The translations under genes were made by a program, and so were the position numbers. A DNA stretch of 64,000 nucleotides from DAOUKH01 sp965219875 (GTDB lineage: Bacteria; Chloroflexota; Dehalococcoidia; SHYB01). The DNA is taken from the NCBI GenBank assembly GCA_965219875.1, contig CBDCOW010000003.1:992001-1056000 (forward strand), read 5' to 3'. Positions 1-8,761 of the stretch are shown here, one piece after another. The number at the start of each line of letters is the position of its first letter. Within the stretch, counting starts at the first letter, position 1. The notes under the pieces were generated by a model, which saw nothing but the letters and a program-made list of their open reading frames with translations, was not told the origin of the DNA and did no database searches.

Positions 1-507
1 GGCGCCTACCCCTGCGCCGGCGACGACAAGTGGGCCGCCATCGCCGTCGAGACCGCCGAAGAGTGGCGCGCCCTCTGCGCCGTCATCGGACGCGGCGACC
101 TCGCCGGCGACCTCGCCGACGACGTCTCACTGACGACCTACGAGGGAAGAATGGCGCGGCGCGCCGAGATCGACCGCGCAATCTCCGCATGGACGCGGGA
201 ACGCTCGCACTACGACGTGACCGAAACCCTCCAGGCCCAGGGCGTCGCGGCGACGCCGTGCCTCGACCAGGAGGGGCGCTTTTTCGATCCGCACCTCCAA
301 GCCCGCGAGTGCTACGTGGATACGGACCACCCCGTCCTCGGCTCCGAGCCGCTCTACGGCATCCCCTACAAGCTCAGCGCGCGCCCCGGCGCCGTTCGCG
401 GACGCGCGCCGCTGCTCGGCGAACACAACGCGGAAGTCTTGGGCGATCTGCTCGGCGTTCCGCCCACACGGCAGGCCGAGCTGGTGGAGATGAAGGCCGT
501 CTACTAA
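1..507 (+). CDS. Class III (CaiB/BaiF) CoA-transferase, C-terminal part
   Basis: The open frame enters from the left edge and ends with TAA at 505-507, so only the last 168 residues are visible. The first residues read GAYPCAGDDKWAAIAV, a typical class III CoA-transferase segment, and the tail has the usual P-x-LGEHN-x-EVL pattern near residue 145. The family moves CoA between carboxylic acids through an aspartyl-CoA thioester; that Asp lies upstream of the window. The gene converges on the MaoC-like gene with 10 nt between them. The acyl substrate cannot be told from this fragment. Confidence 0.9.
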   Translation, partial: GAYPCAGDDKWAAIAVETAEEWRALCAVIGRGDLAGDLADDVSLTTYEGRMARRAEIDRAISAWTRERSHYDVTETLQAQGVAATPCLDQEGRFFDPHLQARECYVDTDHPVLGSEPLYGIPYKLSARPGAVRGRAPLLGEHNAEVLGDLLGVPPTRQAELVEMKAVY

Positions 508-517
508 GCGGCGCGGC

Positions 518-937
518 CTAACCGCGCGGCAGCCGCACCACGGCCTTGGCCCGGTCGATGACGCGGACGCCCTGCGCGTTCTCGACCCAGAGATCGAAGT
601 GGACGAAGGCGTCGCCGCCGTCCGCCTCCTTGCTTTCGACGGAGCCGCGGCAGGTGACCGACTCGCCGGAAAAGGCCATTGCGCGGTTGCGGAAGCTCAG
701 CTTGGAGAGGAAGGCATCGGGGCCGGCCCAGTCGAGCACCAGCCGCGCCAGCAGCGGGCCGTACATCTGCCCATCGACGAACGGGGCGTCGAAGCCCTGC
801 TCCTTGGCGTAGGCCGCGTCGTAGTGCACGCGGATGAAGTCCCACGTCGCCGCGCCGTAGGCCATCATCCGATGCGCCGTCAGGTCTACGGTCAGTGGCG
901 CGAGTTCGGTCCCTTCGGTGACGTCGTTGTAAAGCAT
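518..937 (-). CDS. MaoC-like hot-dog dehydratase/hydratase subunit
   Basis: This 139-residue protein has the single hot-dog fold pattern of MaoC-like hydratases. The segment TWDFIRVHYDAAYAKEQGF near residue 31 carries the Asp and His positions used for hydration of enoyl-CoA esters, followed by a VDGQMYGPLLARL helix. It starts 4 nt after the stop of the gene at 942-1433, which encodes the companion hot-dog half. Such pairs usually work as a heterodimer equal to a two-domain R-specific enoyl-CoA hydratase or (3R)-hydroxyacyl dehydratase. The substrate is unknown. Start is ATG at 937. Confidence 0.85.
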   Translation of the reverse strand: MLYNDVTEGTELAPLTVDLTAHRMMAYGAATWDFIRVHYDAAYAKEQGFDAPFVDGQMYGPLLARLVLDWAGPDAFLSKLSFRNRAMAFSGESVTCRGSVESKEADGGDAFVHFDLWVENAQGVRVIDRAKAVVRLPRG

Positions 938-941
938 GGTG

Positions 942-1433
942 TTACACCGGGTGGAACATCGTCTCGCGGCTGATGGCGAGCAATTCGCCGCGCTGATTGG
1001 TGAAGCGCGCCTCGAACTCTTGGAAGATCACCCGCCCCGCGCGGCCGGTGCGCTCGACGGCGTCGCCGACTTTCCAGGTCGCCGTAATCACGTCGTCGGG
1101 GTGCGCGGGCTGGAAGAACTCGTACTCGTTGCCGGCGCGCAGGCCCGAAAGCTCGCGCAGCTCCGCCCGGCCCAGCAGCTCGCCGCGTTCGTCCATGTCG
1201 CCGCCGAAGTACGCCCACGAATCGGGAATGAGGGTGGGCGGGGCCATGACGTCGCGCAGCCCGTGCGCCCGGGCGAAATCGGGGTCCCGGTAGAGCGGGT
1301 TGGTGTCGCCGACGGCAAGCGCGTACTGCCGTATGGGGGCGGCCCCGATCGGGTCGGGAGAGGTGAACACGAACTCCCTGCCCGCATAGCGTTGGAGCTT
1401 GGCGAGCAGGTCGCCGCCGGTGTCGCCGACCAT
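942..1433 (-). CDS. FAS1-like/MaoC N-terminal-type dehydratase subunit
   Basis: About 163 residues. I chose ATG at 1433 over an in-frame ATG at 1460 because an AGGAGGA ribosome site sits 7 nt upstream of 1433. The segment VGDTNPLYRD (near residue 43) is the hydratase signature GD-x-N-P with Tyr in place of the usual His, followed by APPTLIPDSW, as in the FAS1-like dehydratase N-terminal family. It is the first gene of a two-gene unit with the MaoC-like gene 4 nt downstream, and the two proteins probably form one hydratase. It is divergent from the enoyl-CoA hydratase gene at 1567. Confidence 0.85.
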   Translation of the reverse strand: MVGDTGGDLLAKLQRYAGREFVFTSPDPIGAAPIRQYALAVGDTNPLYRDPDFARAHGLRDVMAPPTLIPDSWAYFGGDMDERGELLGRAELRELSGLRAGNEYEFFQPAHPDDVITATWKVGDAVERTGRAGRVIFQEFEARFTNQRGELLAISRETMFHPV

Positions 1434-1566
1434 GAATCTTCCTCCTGGAAAGCGCCGCATTCTATGAACGGACGACGCGGTGTGTCAACGCGCACGGTCC
1501 TGTGCCCTGGGAACCGGCAGGCTTGCGCCAGGGGGTAGACTACGGGCGCCCGCGGAGACGCTTACC

Positions 1567-2358
1567 GTGAACTACCAGACAATTCTGCTCGAAAAGTCCG
1601 ACCGCATCGCCACGCTGACGCTGAACCGTCCCAAGGCGCTCAACGGCATCAGCTTCGAGATGATGGACGAGATCGACGCCGCGCTCGAGGACCTCCGGGG
1701 AGACGCCGGCATCAAGGCCCTCGTGCTCACCGGCGCCGGGCGCGCGTTCAGCGTGGGGGCCGACATCGGCCTCCTGACCGACGCCTTCGCGGACGAGCGG
1801 AACGGCCGGTTCCGCTACTTCCTCGAGCGCATCAACGCGATGCTGTTGAACCTGGAAGCGCTGCCCATACCGGTGATCGCCAAGGTGAACGGACTGGCCC
1901 GCGCCGGCGGCTTCGAGATAATCTTGTGCTGCGACCTCGCCGTCGTGGCGGACGAGGCCCGCATCGGCGACAACCACACCGTCTTCGGCGTGATGCCCGG
2001 CGGCGGCGCGACGCAGCGCGCGCCCAGGAAGCTCGGCTGGCAACGGGCGATCGAGCTGATCTACACCGGGCGCTGGCTCACCGGACCGGAAGCGGTCGAA
2101 TACGGGGTGGCGCTGAGGTCAGTCCCGCTGACCGAGCTCGACGACGCCGTCGAGGACCTCGTCGCGCAATTGCGGGAGAAGTCGCGTGACTGCCTCGGCT
2201 TCGTTAAGAAAGCAGCCTTCCATGGGCTCCACCAGCCGGTCAGCGAGGGAGTCAACACGGAAATCCGCTACTTCATGGAGTACTTGGGGTCGTCGCCCGA
2301 CGCCCGCGAGGGATTCAACGCCTCCCGTGAGGGACGCCCACCCGCCTTCGCGGAGTAA
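1567..2358 (+). CDS. Enoyl-CoA hydratase/isomerase family protein
   Basis: The protein has 263 residues, the usual crotonase length. I take GTG at 1567 as start because the homology to crotonases (YQTILLEKSDRIATLTLNRP) begins there; GGAG lies about 9 nt upstream. The oxyanion-hole segments are GRAFSVGADI near residue 60 and NGLARAGGFE near 108. The first catalytic Glu position is kept (GGFE). The second falls in a DNHTVFGVMPGGG segment, which lacks the usual Glu, so the reaction may be isomerisation or another crotonase reaction rather than simple hydration. It is divergent from the MaoC-like pair. Confidence 0.9.
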   Translation: MNYQTILLEKSDRIATLTLNRPKALNGISFEMMDEIDAALEDLRGDAGIKALVLTGAGRAFSVGADIGLLTDAFADERNGRFRYFLERINAMLLNLEALPIPVIAKVNGLARAGGFEIILCCDLAVVADEARIGDNHTVFGVMPGGGATQRAPRKLGWQRAIELIYTGRWLTGPEAVEYGVALRSVPLTELDDAVEDLVAQLREKSRDCLGFVKKAAFHGLHQPVSEGVNTEIRYFMEYLGSSPDAREGFNASREGRPPAFAE

Positions 2359-2456
2359 CACGAACGCCATTTTTGGGGCGGCCACAGTGTAGACGTATCG
2401 CCTACGATGCGGTATTACTAGAGGCAACACCTGCCACTGATGGAAGAGACACACGC

Positions 2457-2795
2457 ATGAACATACAAACTGAGCGGGATGGCGCGACTCTAGTCATCAA
2501 GGCAGGAGATCGCGTCGACGGCGCGAACGCCCGGGAATTCCAGGATGCCCTAGAAGGCGCGATCGACGACGCCGACAAGATAGTGGTCCTGGACTTCGAG
2601 GATCTCTCCTACATCAGCAGCGCCGGCCTGCGGGTGGTCCTGCTCATCGCGAGGTCTCTCAGCAAGCAAGACGCAAAATTCGGCATCTGCTCGCTCTCAA
2701 AGCCGATCCGCGAGGTCTTCGAGATCAGCGGCTTCGACAAGATCATCCCGATCCACGACTCTCAGGCCGAGGCGGTCGCCAAGCTCAAGGTCTAG
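2457..2795 (+). CDS. STAS-domain anti-sigma factor antagonist-like protein
   Basis: A 112-residue single STAS domain. The phosphorylation loop reads DLSYISSAGLRVV (residues 49-61), with the serine pair that partner anti-sigma kinases phosphorylate in SpoIIAA/RsbV relatives. Such proteins release a sigma factor or another partner when unphosphorylated. No anti-sigma kinase or PP2C phosphatase is encoded nearby, so the partner is elsewhere. ATG at 2457 is used because the STAS homology begins there. It stands alone between the enoyl-CoA hydratase gene and a convergent cupin gene. Confidence 0.88.
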   Translation: MNIQTERDGATLVIKAGDRVDGANAREFQDALEGAIDDADKIVVLDFEDLSYISSAGLRVVLLIARSLSKQDAKFGICSLSKPIREVFEISGFDKIIPIHDSQAEAVAKLKV

Positions 2796-2917
2796 CCGCG
2801 ACCCCGCACCCCGGGCGGCGCTATCTAGGTTGCGCACCGTCTGCGTCAGACGGCTGTTCGTCCTTATGAGCAGTTCCTCCGTCGGCCACGCCCGGCGGAC
2901 TAGCTCCCCAGCGCCAA

Positions 2918-3313
2918 CTAGTCCTTGACCGGCCAGCGGCCGGCGACGCGGTAAGCCTCGTCCTCGCCCGGCCGTGGCGGCATCGTGACGATCACGAACC
3001 ACAGCGGATGGTTCCCGGTCGCCCTGAAGTGGAAGTGAACGCCCACGGGGATCGACAGACTCACGCCAGGGGCCACGTCGACGGTCCGGTCCTCGTCGCC
3101 CTGCCGCCTCCACACTTGGCCCGCACCCTCAAGGAAGTACCAGATCTCCTCGACCGTCTTGTGCGCGACCGGCACGGACGCCCTCCCCGCGCTCAGGGTG
3201 CAGTGGACCATGCTGCCACGGCTCGTCTCCGCCAGCAGACGAATCTCCGAGCCATCCGGCGCGAGCGTGTCACGGTCCTTGGGGAGGCGCTTGTAGTCCA
3301 AGCCTTGGTTCAC
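2918..3313 (-). CDS. Cupin-domain protein
   Basis: A 131-residue small single-domain cupin. Motif 1 is seen as HKTVEEIWYFLEGAGQVW (near residue 51), with one His and the Glu of the metal site. Motif 2 is GVSLSIPVGVHFHFRATG (near residue 85), with the P-x-G-x-H core. The family binds a divalent metal and includes isomerases, epimerases and non-enzymatic sensors, so no reaction can be named. Its neighbours are a frameshifted DUF3574 gene upstream on the same strand and the convergent STAS gene. Confidence 0.8.
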   Translation of the reverse strand: MNQGLDYKRLPKDRDTLAPDGSEIRLLAETSRGSMVHCTLSAGRASVPVAHKTVEEIWYFLEGAGQVWRRQGDEDRTVDVAPGVSLSIPVGVHFHFRATGNHPLWFVIVTMPPRPGEDEAYRVAGRWPVKD

Positions 3314-3385
3314 TCCGCTCAGGCACTAGGTGTGGGCATGGGCTTTCGCCGCCCCAGCGCGCCAACGCAGACTTCGGCACGCGCG

Positions 3386-3803
3386 TCAGGAGAACGAAAC
3401 GCAGGTGTCGGACACGACCCGGAGCACGGACTCCTGGTCGAACCGGCGCTCGTACTCCTCCGATATTTCGTCGAGGAGGCGCATGGTGTCGCCGCCCGGC
3501 GCCGCCAGGATGACGAGCAGCTTGGAGCGCTCCTCCTGCACCACTCCCCCCGAGTCCCGCCACTGGCCCTGAGCATCGAGAACGGTGAGCCCGTCCGGGA
3601 AGCGGGGCGTCACCGTATCGTCGAGGAACGCGGCCCACGCCGCGTCATCCACCCACCTCGCCCTGCTGACCGCCGCGGCCCATGAAGAGCTCGTACTTCA
3701 CGAATCGGTCGGTCCCCTCAGGACAGGGAGGCGCAGAACTCCCAGAGCACGCCGCCGCCGCCACAACGGCAACCGCCAAGCCGACCAGCAACGCCATCCG
3801 CAT
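3386..3803 (-). pseudogene. DUF3574 lipoprotein gene split by a one-base frameshift
   Basis: Reading from ATG at 3803, the first frame gives a lipoprotein signal peptide (MRMALLVGLAVAVVAAAAC, lipobox AAAC) and a start of the mature domain (CPEGTDRFVKYELFMGRG), then stops with TGA at 3645-3647. The rest of the family domain continues in another frame from about 3652 to 3386 (WAAFLDDTVTPRFPDG, LTVLDAQGQWRD). Removing one G from the GGG run just upstream of that stop joins the two parts into one protein of about 138 residues. DUF3574 proteins are small exported proteins without known function. It could be a real pseudogene or a sequence error. Confidence 0.75.
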
Positions 3804-3877
3804 CGAACTACCCCTCGCGGGGACATTCTACAGACAGGCCTGCTCCGTGCCCCAGAAAGGGCGGCCCTAGCTTCGGA

Positions 3878-4792
3878 CTACGGCCAACCGGCCCCCGGCG
3901 TAGCCACGCGGACCGTTTCGATCCACCCCACGGCGTTACTGCGCGAGTCGTCGTCGCCTTCTTCGAGGCGCTGGAGGTTTTCGAGCGAGTTGTGGCACGT
4001 GGCGAGGAACATCGTCCGCCGGTCCTCGCCGCCGAGCGCCGGGGCGACCGCCCATTTACCCGGCGTGCGCACCCGGTGGGTGACTTCGCCGCCTTCCAGG
4101 ATGCGCACGAATTCTTCCGTCATGGGAGAGCCGGCCCAGACCGCGCCTTCGGCATCCAAGCAAATGCCGTCCGGCCAGACGTCGCCTGCGTCGGAGAAGA
4201 CACGCCGGTTGGAGAGCGATCCGTCGGGGCCGATGTCGAAGGCGGTCAACCGATGCGCCCTCGGCTCCGCGACGATGAGGGTCCGTCCGTCGGGCGTGAC
4301 GACGGTCCCGTTCGGTGACACGAGGCCGGTCGCGGCGACCTCCGCCGGCCCGTCCGGTCGGACGAGCAGCAGGGCCTCGCCCGGGCCCTCTCGGGCCGCG
4401 CCGCTTACCGCCTCCTCGGTGTAGCCTTCGAGCACCCGGTTCCCCACGTAGGCCCGCCCAAGCCCGTCGACAACCATGTCGTTGAGGAAGTCGGCGCTGA
4501 ACCGGCCCAGGTCGGCGTAGACGACCGGCCCAGTGCCGGTAAGGGCCAGCAGCTTCCGTTCGCGCATCGACACGACGAGGGGCGTGCCGTCCGGCAGGAA
4601 TCCAAGCCCGGACGGGCGGTCCGATAGCTCCGCTTCGACGCGCGCGCCGCCCTCCACGTCCACGCTCATGACCGTGTGCGCGTGGATGTCGGCGAACCAG
4701 AGTCTGCCGTCATGCCACCGCGGCCCCTCCGGGAAGATGAGGCCGTCGAGTAGGACCCTTGGCGTTGATTCCGCCACGTTCACCTCAAACAC
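3878..4792 (-). CDS. SMP-30/gluconolactonase-like beta-propeller hydrolase
   Basis: About 304 residues, the usual length for the SMP-30/gluconolactonase/LRE family. The metal-site residues can be placed: Glu in LIFPEGPRW (about residue 22), Asn in DFLNDMVVDG (about 103), Asn in SPNGTVV (about 160) and Asp in WPDGI (about 208). The family opens sugar lactones or similar esters. The start is GTG at 4792, with a second GTG at 4783 also possible. The GGGAGGG that would serve as ribosome site is also the 3' arm of a terminator hairpin at 4794-4827. It follows the binding-protein gene on the same strand. Confidence 0.85.
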   Translation of the reverse strand: MFEVNVAESTPRVLLDGLIFPEGPRWHDGRLWFADIHAHTVMSVDVEGGARVEAELSDRPSGLGFLPDGTPLVVSMRERKLLALTGTGPVVYADLGRFSADFLNDMVVDGLGRAYVGNRVLEGYTEEAVSGAAREGPGEALLLVRPDGPAEVAATGLVSPNGTVVTPDGRTLIVAEPRAHRLTAFDIGPDGSLSNRRVFSDAGDVWPDGICLDAEGAVWAGSPMTEEFVRILEGGEVTHRVRTPGKWAVAPALGGEDRRTMFLATCHNSLENLQRLEEGDDDSRSNAVGWIETVRVATPGAGWP

Positions 4793-4793
4793 A

Positions 4794-4827
4794 AAGCGCC
4801 CTCCCGTTGAATTCCGGGAGGGCGCTT
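4794..4827 (-). terminator. Rho-independent terminator after the binding-protein gene, overlapping the next ribosome site
   Basis: A perfect 13-bp inverted repeat (4794-4806 with 4815-4827) surrounds an 8-nt loop. On the minus strand the stem is followed by TTGTGTTTG, moderately U-rich. It lies 18 nt after the stop of the binding-protein gene. The arm nearest the SMP-30 gene contains GGGAGGG, about 7 nt before its GTG, so the folded hairpin would also hide that ribosome site. Confidence 0.75.
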
Positions 4828-4845
4828 CTTCGGTCGCTTGTTCCT

Positions 4846-6693
4846 TTATCGAATAATGGCTGCCTGCTCGATCTGGTAGGAGAAGGCCGCCGAGCCCAGG
4901 TTCCAGCCCTCGGGAACGGCGCCGCTTCCGGCGAACACTTCTCCCGTGCTGAAGAGGGTCGTAGTGTTGCCCTTATCGTAGCTGGCCTGCATGTAGGCCC
5001 TGCCGCGCTCAATGTACTCCGATTCCGTGGCGGCCCCTTTCCAGGCACCGGACAGCTCATTCAGCTCCGGGTCCCAACTCGTGCCGAAGGCGAAGCCTTC
5101 GAAGTGCAGTGTGGTGAAGTGCGCCGAAGCGGGAGTCTCATAGCCAAGGAACCAGACTCCGTAGGCCGTGGGGCGGGTGAAGCCCTCGCCGTCCAGCAGG
5201 GCGCCGCGATAGGCCGCGTACTCACCGGGAAGACGGTTGACCTTGATGCCAATCTGCTCCCACCACACGGCCATCTGCTCGGCGATCTCCGGGCCCTCGG
5301 GAAGGGCGGGGCGCGGTCCTATCCACAGGTCCATCTCGAACCCATCGGGGTAGCCTTGTTCCGCCAGGATCTGCTTCGCCCGATCGGGGTCGTATTCGGG
5401 AATGGGTAGCGCCTCGAAAGACGGGTCGCGCGCCGAGGTGGGGAAGTTCATCGTGGGTGTCCCAACGCCGCCCACATACGCGTCGACCAACGTCTGTCGG
5501 TCGATGGCGTACCAGTCCAAGGCCTTCCTGATCTCGGCGTTGGCCAGCGGATTTGGCCCGTAGCCCTCGTACTCCTCGACCCACTGCTCGTCGAACCGGT
5601 ACGACGCGACGCCGCTGCCCTCTCGCCCGAAGAGTTGGAGGTTGTCGTCGCGGATCTGCTGGATGGAGTTCCTGCTGAGCAACGCGAGGTCGGCATCTCC
5701 GGTCCGGACGAGGCCGAGACGGGTGGATTCTTCAGGGATCACCAAGTAGACCAGGCTCTGCACGCGAGGAACGCCGTAGAGCCAGTGGTCCTCGACCGCT
5801 TCCAGTTCAAGCTTTTCGCCAACGCTGACGCTGTCGAACTTGAACGGGCCGGAACCCACCGGCGCCTTGATCGCCTCGTCGATCCCCACGGACTCGATGT
5901 AGCCGCTGGGGATCAAGTGGCTGGGGCCGCCGGCGTTCCCCAAGCGGCTCAGCATCACCGTTGGGAAGAAGAGGTCGCGTCCCATGAGGTTGAAGACGAT
6001 GGTGGAGTCGTCCGGGGTGTCCGTCGACGCGACCGACTCCTGGACGTTGGCGGCGGCGGCCAGTGGTGAGTCCTCGGCGAGGTAGCGGTCGAACTGGAAC
6101 TTGATATCCGCCGACGAGGCGTTGTCACCGTTGTGGAACGCGACCCCGTCGCGGCCCTTGATCGTCCACTGGTCGCCCGCCGAGTTGACCTCCCACGACT
6201 CCGCCCAGCCCGAACCCGTGTCGAGCAGGCCGTCGTTGTCAGCGCCGACGACGTAGTCGTACAGGCTGTCGAGGTAGCTGCGGGTCGTACCGACTACGAG
6301 GACGAGCTCGAAGTTACCCATGTCCGGCAGGGCCACGGTGAACGTGCCGGATGAGGTCGGCGCGGGCATGGCCGTCGCCGCCGGCATTGCTGTCGGCTGC
6401 GGCGTCGCGGTGGGCTCAGGCATCGCTGTCGCCTCTGGCATCGCCGTCGCCTCAGGCATCGCGGTGGCCTCAGGCATCGCTGTCGCTTCCGGCATCGCCG
6501 TGGGCGCGGGGGCCTGCGTTGGCCGCGGGGTCGCCGTGGGCTCAGGCATCGCTGTCGCTTCCGGCATCGCCGTGGGCGCGGGGGCCTGCGTTGGCCGCGG
6601 GGTCGCCGTGGGATCGTCTCCGCCGCAGGCGGCCACGATCAGGCTTACAAGCGCCCCCAGCAGCATCAGTGTTCGGATGTTCTTCAAGCTCAT
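4846..6693 (-). CDS. Family 5 ABC transporter solute-binding lipoprotein (peptide/nickel type)
   Basis: A 615-residue exported lipoprotein. Residues 1-22 form a signal peptide ending in LIVAAC (lipid-carrying Cys23). Residues 28-115 are a low-complexity linker of PTAMPEATAMPEPTATP-like repeats. Residues 116-615 match family 5 binding proteins (for example WTIKGRDGVAFHNGD and FLNLMGRD-type strand segments). It would capture peptides, opines or other amphiphilic solutes outside the membrane and deliver them to the permeases at 10927-12770. It sits 33 nt downstream of the flavin oxidoreductase at 6727, so the transporter and the enzymes probably share a transcript. Long Pro/Thr linkers of this kind are common in Chloroflexota binding proteins. 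Confidence 0.92.
   Translation of the reverse strand: MSLKNIRTLMLLGALVSLIVAACGGDDPTATPRPTQAPAPTAMPEATAMPEPTATPRPTQAPAPTAMPEATAMPEATAMPEATAMPEATAMPEPTATPQPTAMPAATAMPAPTSSGTFTVALPDMGNFELVLVVGTTRSYLDSLYDYVVGADNDGLLDTGSGWAESWEVNSAGDQWTIKGRDGVAFHNGDNASSADIKFQFDRYLAEDSPLAAAANVQESVASTDTPDDSTIVFNLMGRDLFFPTVMLSRLGNAGGPSHLIPSGYIESVGIDEAIKAPVGSGPFKFDSVSVGEKLELEAVEDHWLYGVPRVQSLVYLVIPEESTRLGLVRTGDADLALLSRNSIQQIRDDNLQLFGREGSGVASYRFDEQWVEEYEGYGPNPLANAEIRKALDWYAIDRQTLVDAYVGGVGTPTMNFPTSARDPSFEALPIPEYDPDRAKQILAEQGYPDGFEMDLWIGPRPALPEGPEIAEQMAVWWEQIGIKVNRLPGEYAAYRGALLDGEGFTRPTAYGVWFLGYETPASAHFTTLHFEGFAFGTSWDPELNELSGAWKGAATESEYIERGRAYMQASYDKGNTTTLFSTGEVFAGSGAVPEGWNLGSAAFSYQIEQAAIIR
6349..6612 (-). repeat. Degenerate DNA repeat coding the Pro/Thr/Ala/Met linker
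   Basis: The DNA for residues 28-115 of the binding protein is built from 12- to 24-bp units coding P-T-A-M, P-E-A-T-A-M and P-T-A-T-P, including two near-identical 70-bp stretches around 6490-6610. It is prone to slippage, so linker length is likely variable between strains. Confidence 0.8.
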
Positions 6694-6726
6694 GGAGTCT
6701 TTCTCCCTCGTCGACTGACCTCTTGC

Positions 6727-8757
6727 CTAGATTTCTCGTGCGATCTTGTGCCCCTCGAAGTGGGCATGCTCTACCTTGCGCGGCGTCACACAGTCGCCGA
6801 CGCGGTACAACTCGGATACTCGATCTTTGAGCGCGTAGTATAGGGCGTTTCGGGGCACGTTACCGACCGACAAAACGACAGCGTCCACGTCGGCGATAGT
6901 GAACTCGCGCCCCGTTTGGTGGTCCATAGCGACCACCCCCGTCTCGAGGATTTCTTTGATCCCCGTGAACTGATGAAACGAGATGTGCTTGCCGCGCAAG
7001 GACTGGAGGAAGAATGGGCGGTCGTTGTAGAGCATGTCGACGGCGAAGACGCCCAGCGTCGTGAGCGCCGTGATCTTGGCTCCCTTGTCCGCCAAGTATT
7101 CGAGCGGGTCCGAGCTCTGGTAGTAGCCCAACCCGTCGAGCACGACGGCGTGCTTCGGGCTCCCCACCGCGCCGTTCAGGACATCCCAGGGCGTGTAGAC
7201 GTGCGGCCGTTCGGCGCCGGGCACGCCAAGTCCTCGATAGTCGGACGGCGACCAGTAATCGAGAAGGTCTTCGCGGCGGGGCGTCTTTGGGGCCGAGCCC
7301 GTGGCCACGACGACCGCGTCCGGCGCTAACTCGTCCACCAGTTCGGGGGTGACGGTCGTCGCCAGCCGGACTTCGACGCCGAGCTTCTCGATTTGGGTCT
7401 CCCGGCTGCGTATGACGCTGACGAACTCTCCGCGGCGGGGCGACTTCAGAATCAGCTTCACCTGCCCGCCAAGCTCCTCGGACTGCTCGCAGAGGACCAC
7501 CTCGTGGCCGCGGCGCGCCGCGACGACCGCCGCCTCCAAGCCCGCGGGCCCGCCACCCGCGATCAAAACCCGCTTCTTTCGCGACGCCGGCTGGAGCGTA
7601 CCGAGACCCCATTCCGCCTCTCTACCGACCGCTGGGTTCTGCGTACACGTGATGGGGAAGTGTTGAAAATGGCGTCCGATACACCCCTGGCTGGCCCCGA
7701 CGCAGGTGTAGATATCTTCGAGCCGCCCCTCCTTGGCCTTGTTGGGAAGCTCCGGGTCGGCGATGCTCGCCCGGACCATCGCCACGATGTCGGCGTGCCC
7801 CTCGGCGAGAATCTGTTCGGCGTGCACCGGGTCCACGATGCGCCCCACGACCATAAGCGGAGTCCGTGACAACGCCGCCTTCACCCTGGAAGCGGCCGGG
7901 ACGACCGGGCCGAACGGCGTCCCCAACCCGGACAGCGAGAGCTCCAGACTCCAGGCGCTTGCGTTGATGAAGTCGATCTTGCCTGACGCCTCGAGGCGCT
8001 TCGCGACCTCGATCGAGTCCTCCACGGTGAACGGGCCGGGGAACTCCCGCCACTGGGTATTCAGCCGCACGCCCACGACGAACTCGCCGCCGACCTGCTG
8101 GCGGACTTCGTCCACCACCTCCTCGAGGAATCGCATGCGGTTTTCCAAGGACCCGCCGTACTGGTCGGTTCTCCCGTTGTAGGCAGGCGTGAGGAACTCG
8201 GAGAGCAGATAGCTATGGGCGGCGTGTATCTCGACGCCGTCGAAGCCGGCCCGCTGCATGTTCCGGGCCGTGATCCCGAACCCTTTGACGATGTCCGCGA
8301 TCTCCTCAACGTCGATCTCCTTGGTGAACTCGCCGCTGGCGCCGGGGTAGAAGGAGACGTCGGGCTTGGCGGTGAGCACTGGGTCCCAGTCGTCGGTGCC
8401 GCTGATGCGGCCGCGGCCGTTGTGGTTGATCTGCATGAAGACCTTGGCCCCATGCCCTTGTATGGCCTCGGCGATGGGCCGGTACGCTTCGACGACCTCT
8501 TCGAGGTAACCGGCGGGCCGGTTCGTCCCGCACGATGGGTGGACCATGACCTGGCCCGTCGTGATGAGGCCGAAGCCCCCCTTCGCCCGCTCGGCGTGGT
8601 AGTGCATGGCGCGGGAGCCGAGCAAGTTCCAGCGGTGGTAGCCCTCAGGGTCGTAGCCCCAAAGATCATGGCTGTGCGATGCCGTCATCAGCCGGTTCCG
8701 CAAGGTAACCGAACCGACTTGGATTGGCGAAAAGAGGTTGGGGAATTGTTCTGGCAT
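6727..8757 (-). CDS. Old yellow enzyme-type Fe-S flavin oxidoreductase (FadH/TMADH-like)
   Basis: The 676 residues have the layout of 2,4-dienoyl-CoA reductase and trimethylamine dehydrogenase: an FMN TIM barrel (about 1-340), an iron-sulfur segment (about 350-375) and an FAD/NAD domain with VLIAGGGPAGLEAA near 395. The barrel shows the family signature AYNGRTDQYGGSLENRMRF near 190. The cluster segment reads CVGASQGC then ITCTQNP, so the second of the four usual cysteines is Ala. Demethylases related to this family, as I recall, also carry CVGA. The substrate is unknown; reduction of an enoyl compound or N-demethylation are options. It lies 4 nt after its paralogue and just before the binding-protein gene. 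Confidence 0.88.
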   Translation of the reverse strand: MPEQFPNLFSPIQVGSVTLRNRLMTASHSHDLWGYDPEGYHRWNLLGSRAMHYHAERAKGGFGLITTGQVMVHPSCGTNRPAGYLEEVVEAYRPIAEAIQGHGAKVFMQINHNGRGRISGTDDWDPVLTAKPDVSFYPGASGEFTKEIDVEEIADIVKGFGITARNMQRAGFDGVEIHAAHSYLLSEFLTPAYNGRTDQYGGSLENRMRFLEEVVDEVRQQVGGEFVVGVRLNTQWREFPGPFTVEDSIEVAKRLEASGKIDFINASAWSLELSLSGLGTPFGPVVPAASRVKAALSRTPLMVVGRIVDPVHAEQILAEGHADIVAMVRASIADPELPNKAKEGRLEDIYTCVGASQGCIGRHFQHFPITCTQNPAVGREAEWGLGTLQPASRKKRVLIAGGGPAGLEAAVVAARRGHEVVLCEQSEELGGQVKLILKSPRRGEFVSVIRSRETQIEKLGVEVRLATTVTPELVDELAPDAVVVATGSAPKTPRREDLLDYWSPSDYRGLGVPGAERPHVYTPWDVLNGAVGSPKHAVVLDGLGYYQSSDPLEYLADKGAKITALTTLGVFAVDMLYNDRPFFLQSLRGKHISFHQFTGIKEILETGVVAMDHQTGREFTIADVDAVVLSVGNVPRNALYYALKDRVSELYRVGDCVTPRKVEHAHFEGHKIAREI

Positions 8758-8761
8758 GGCG

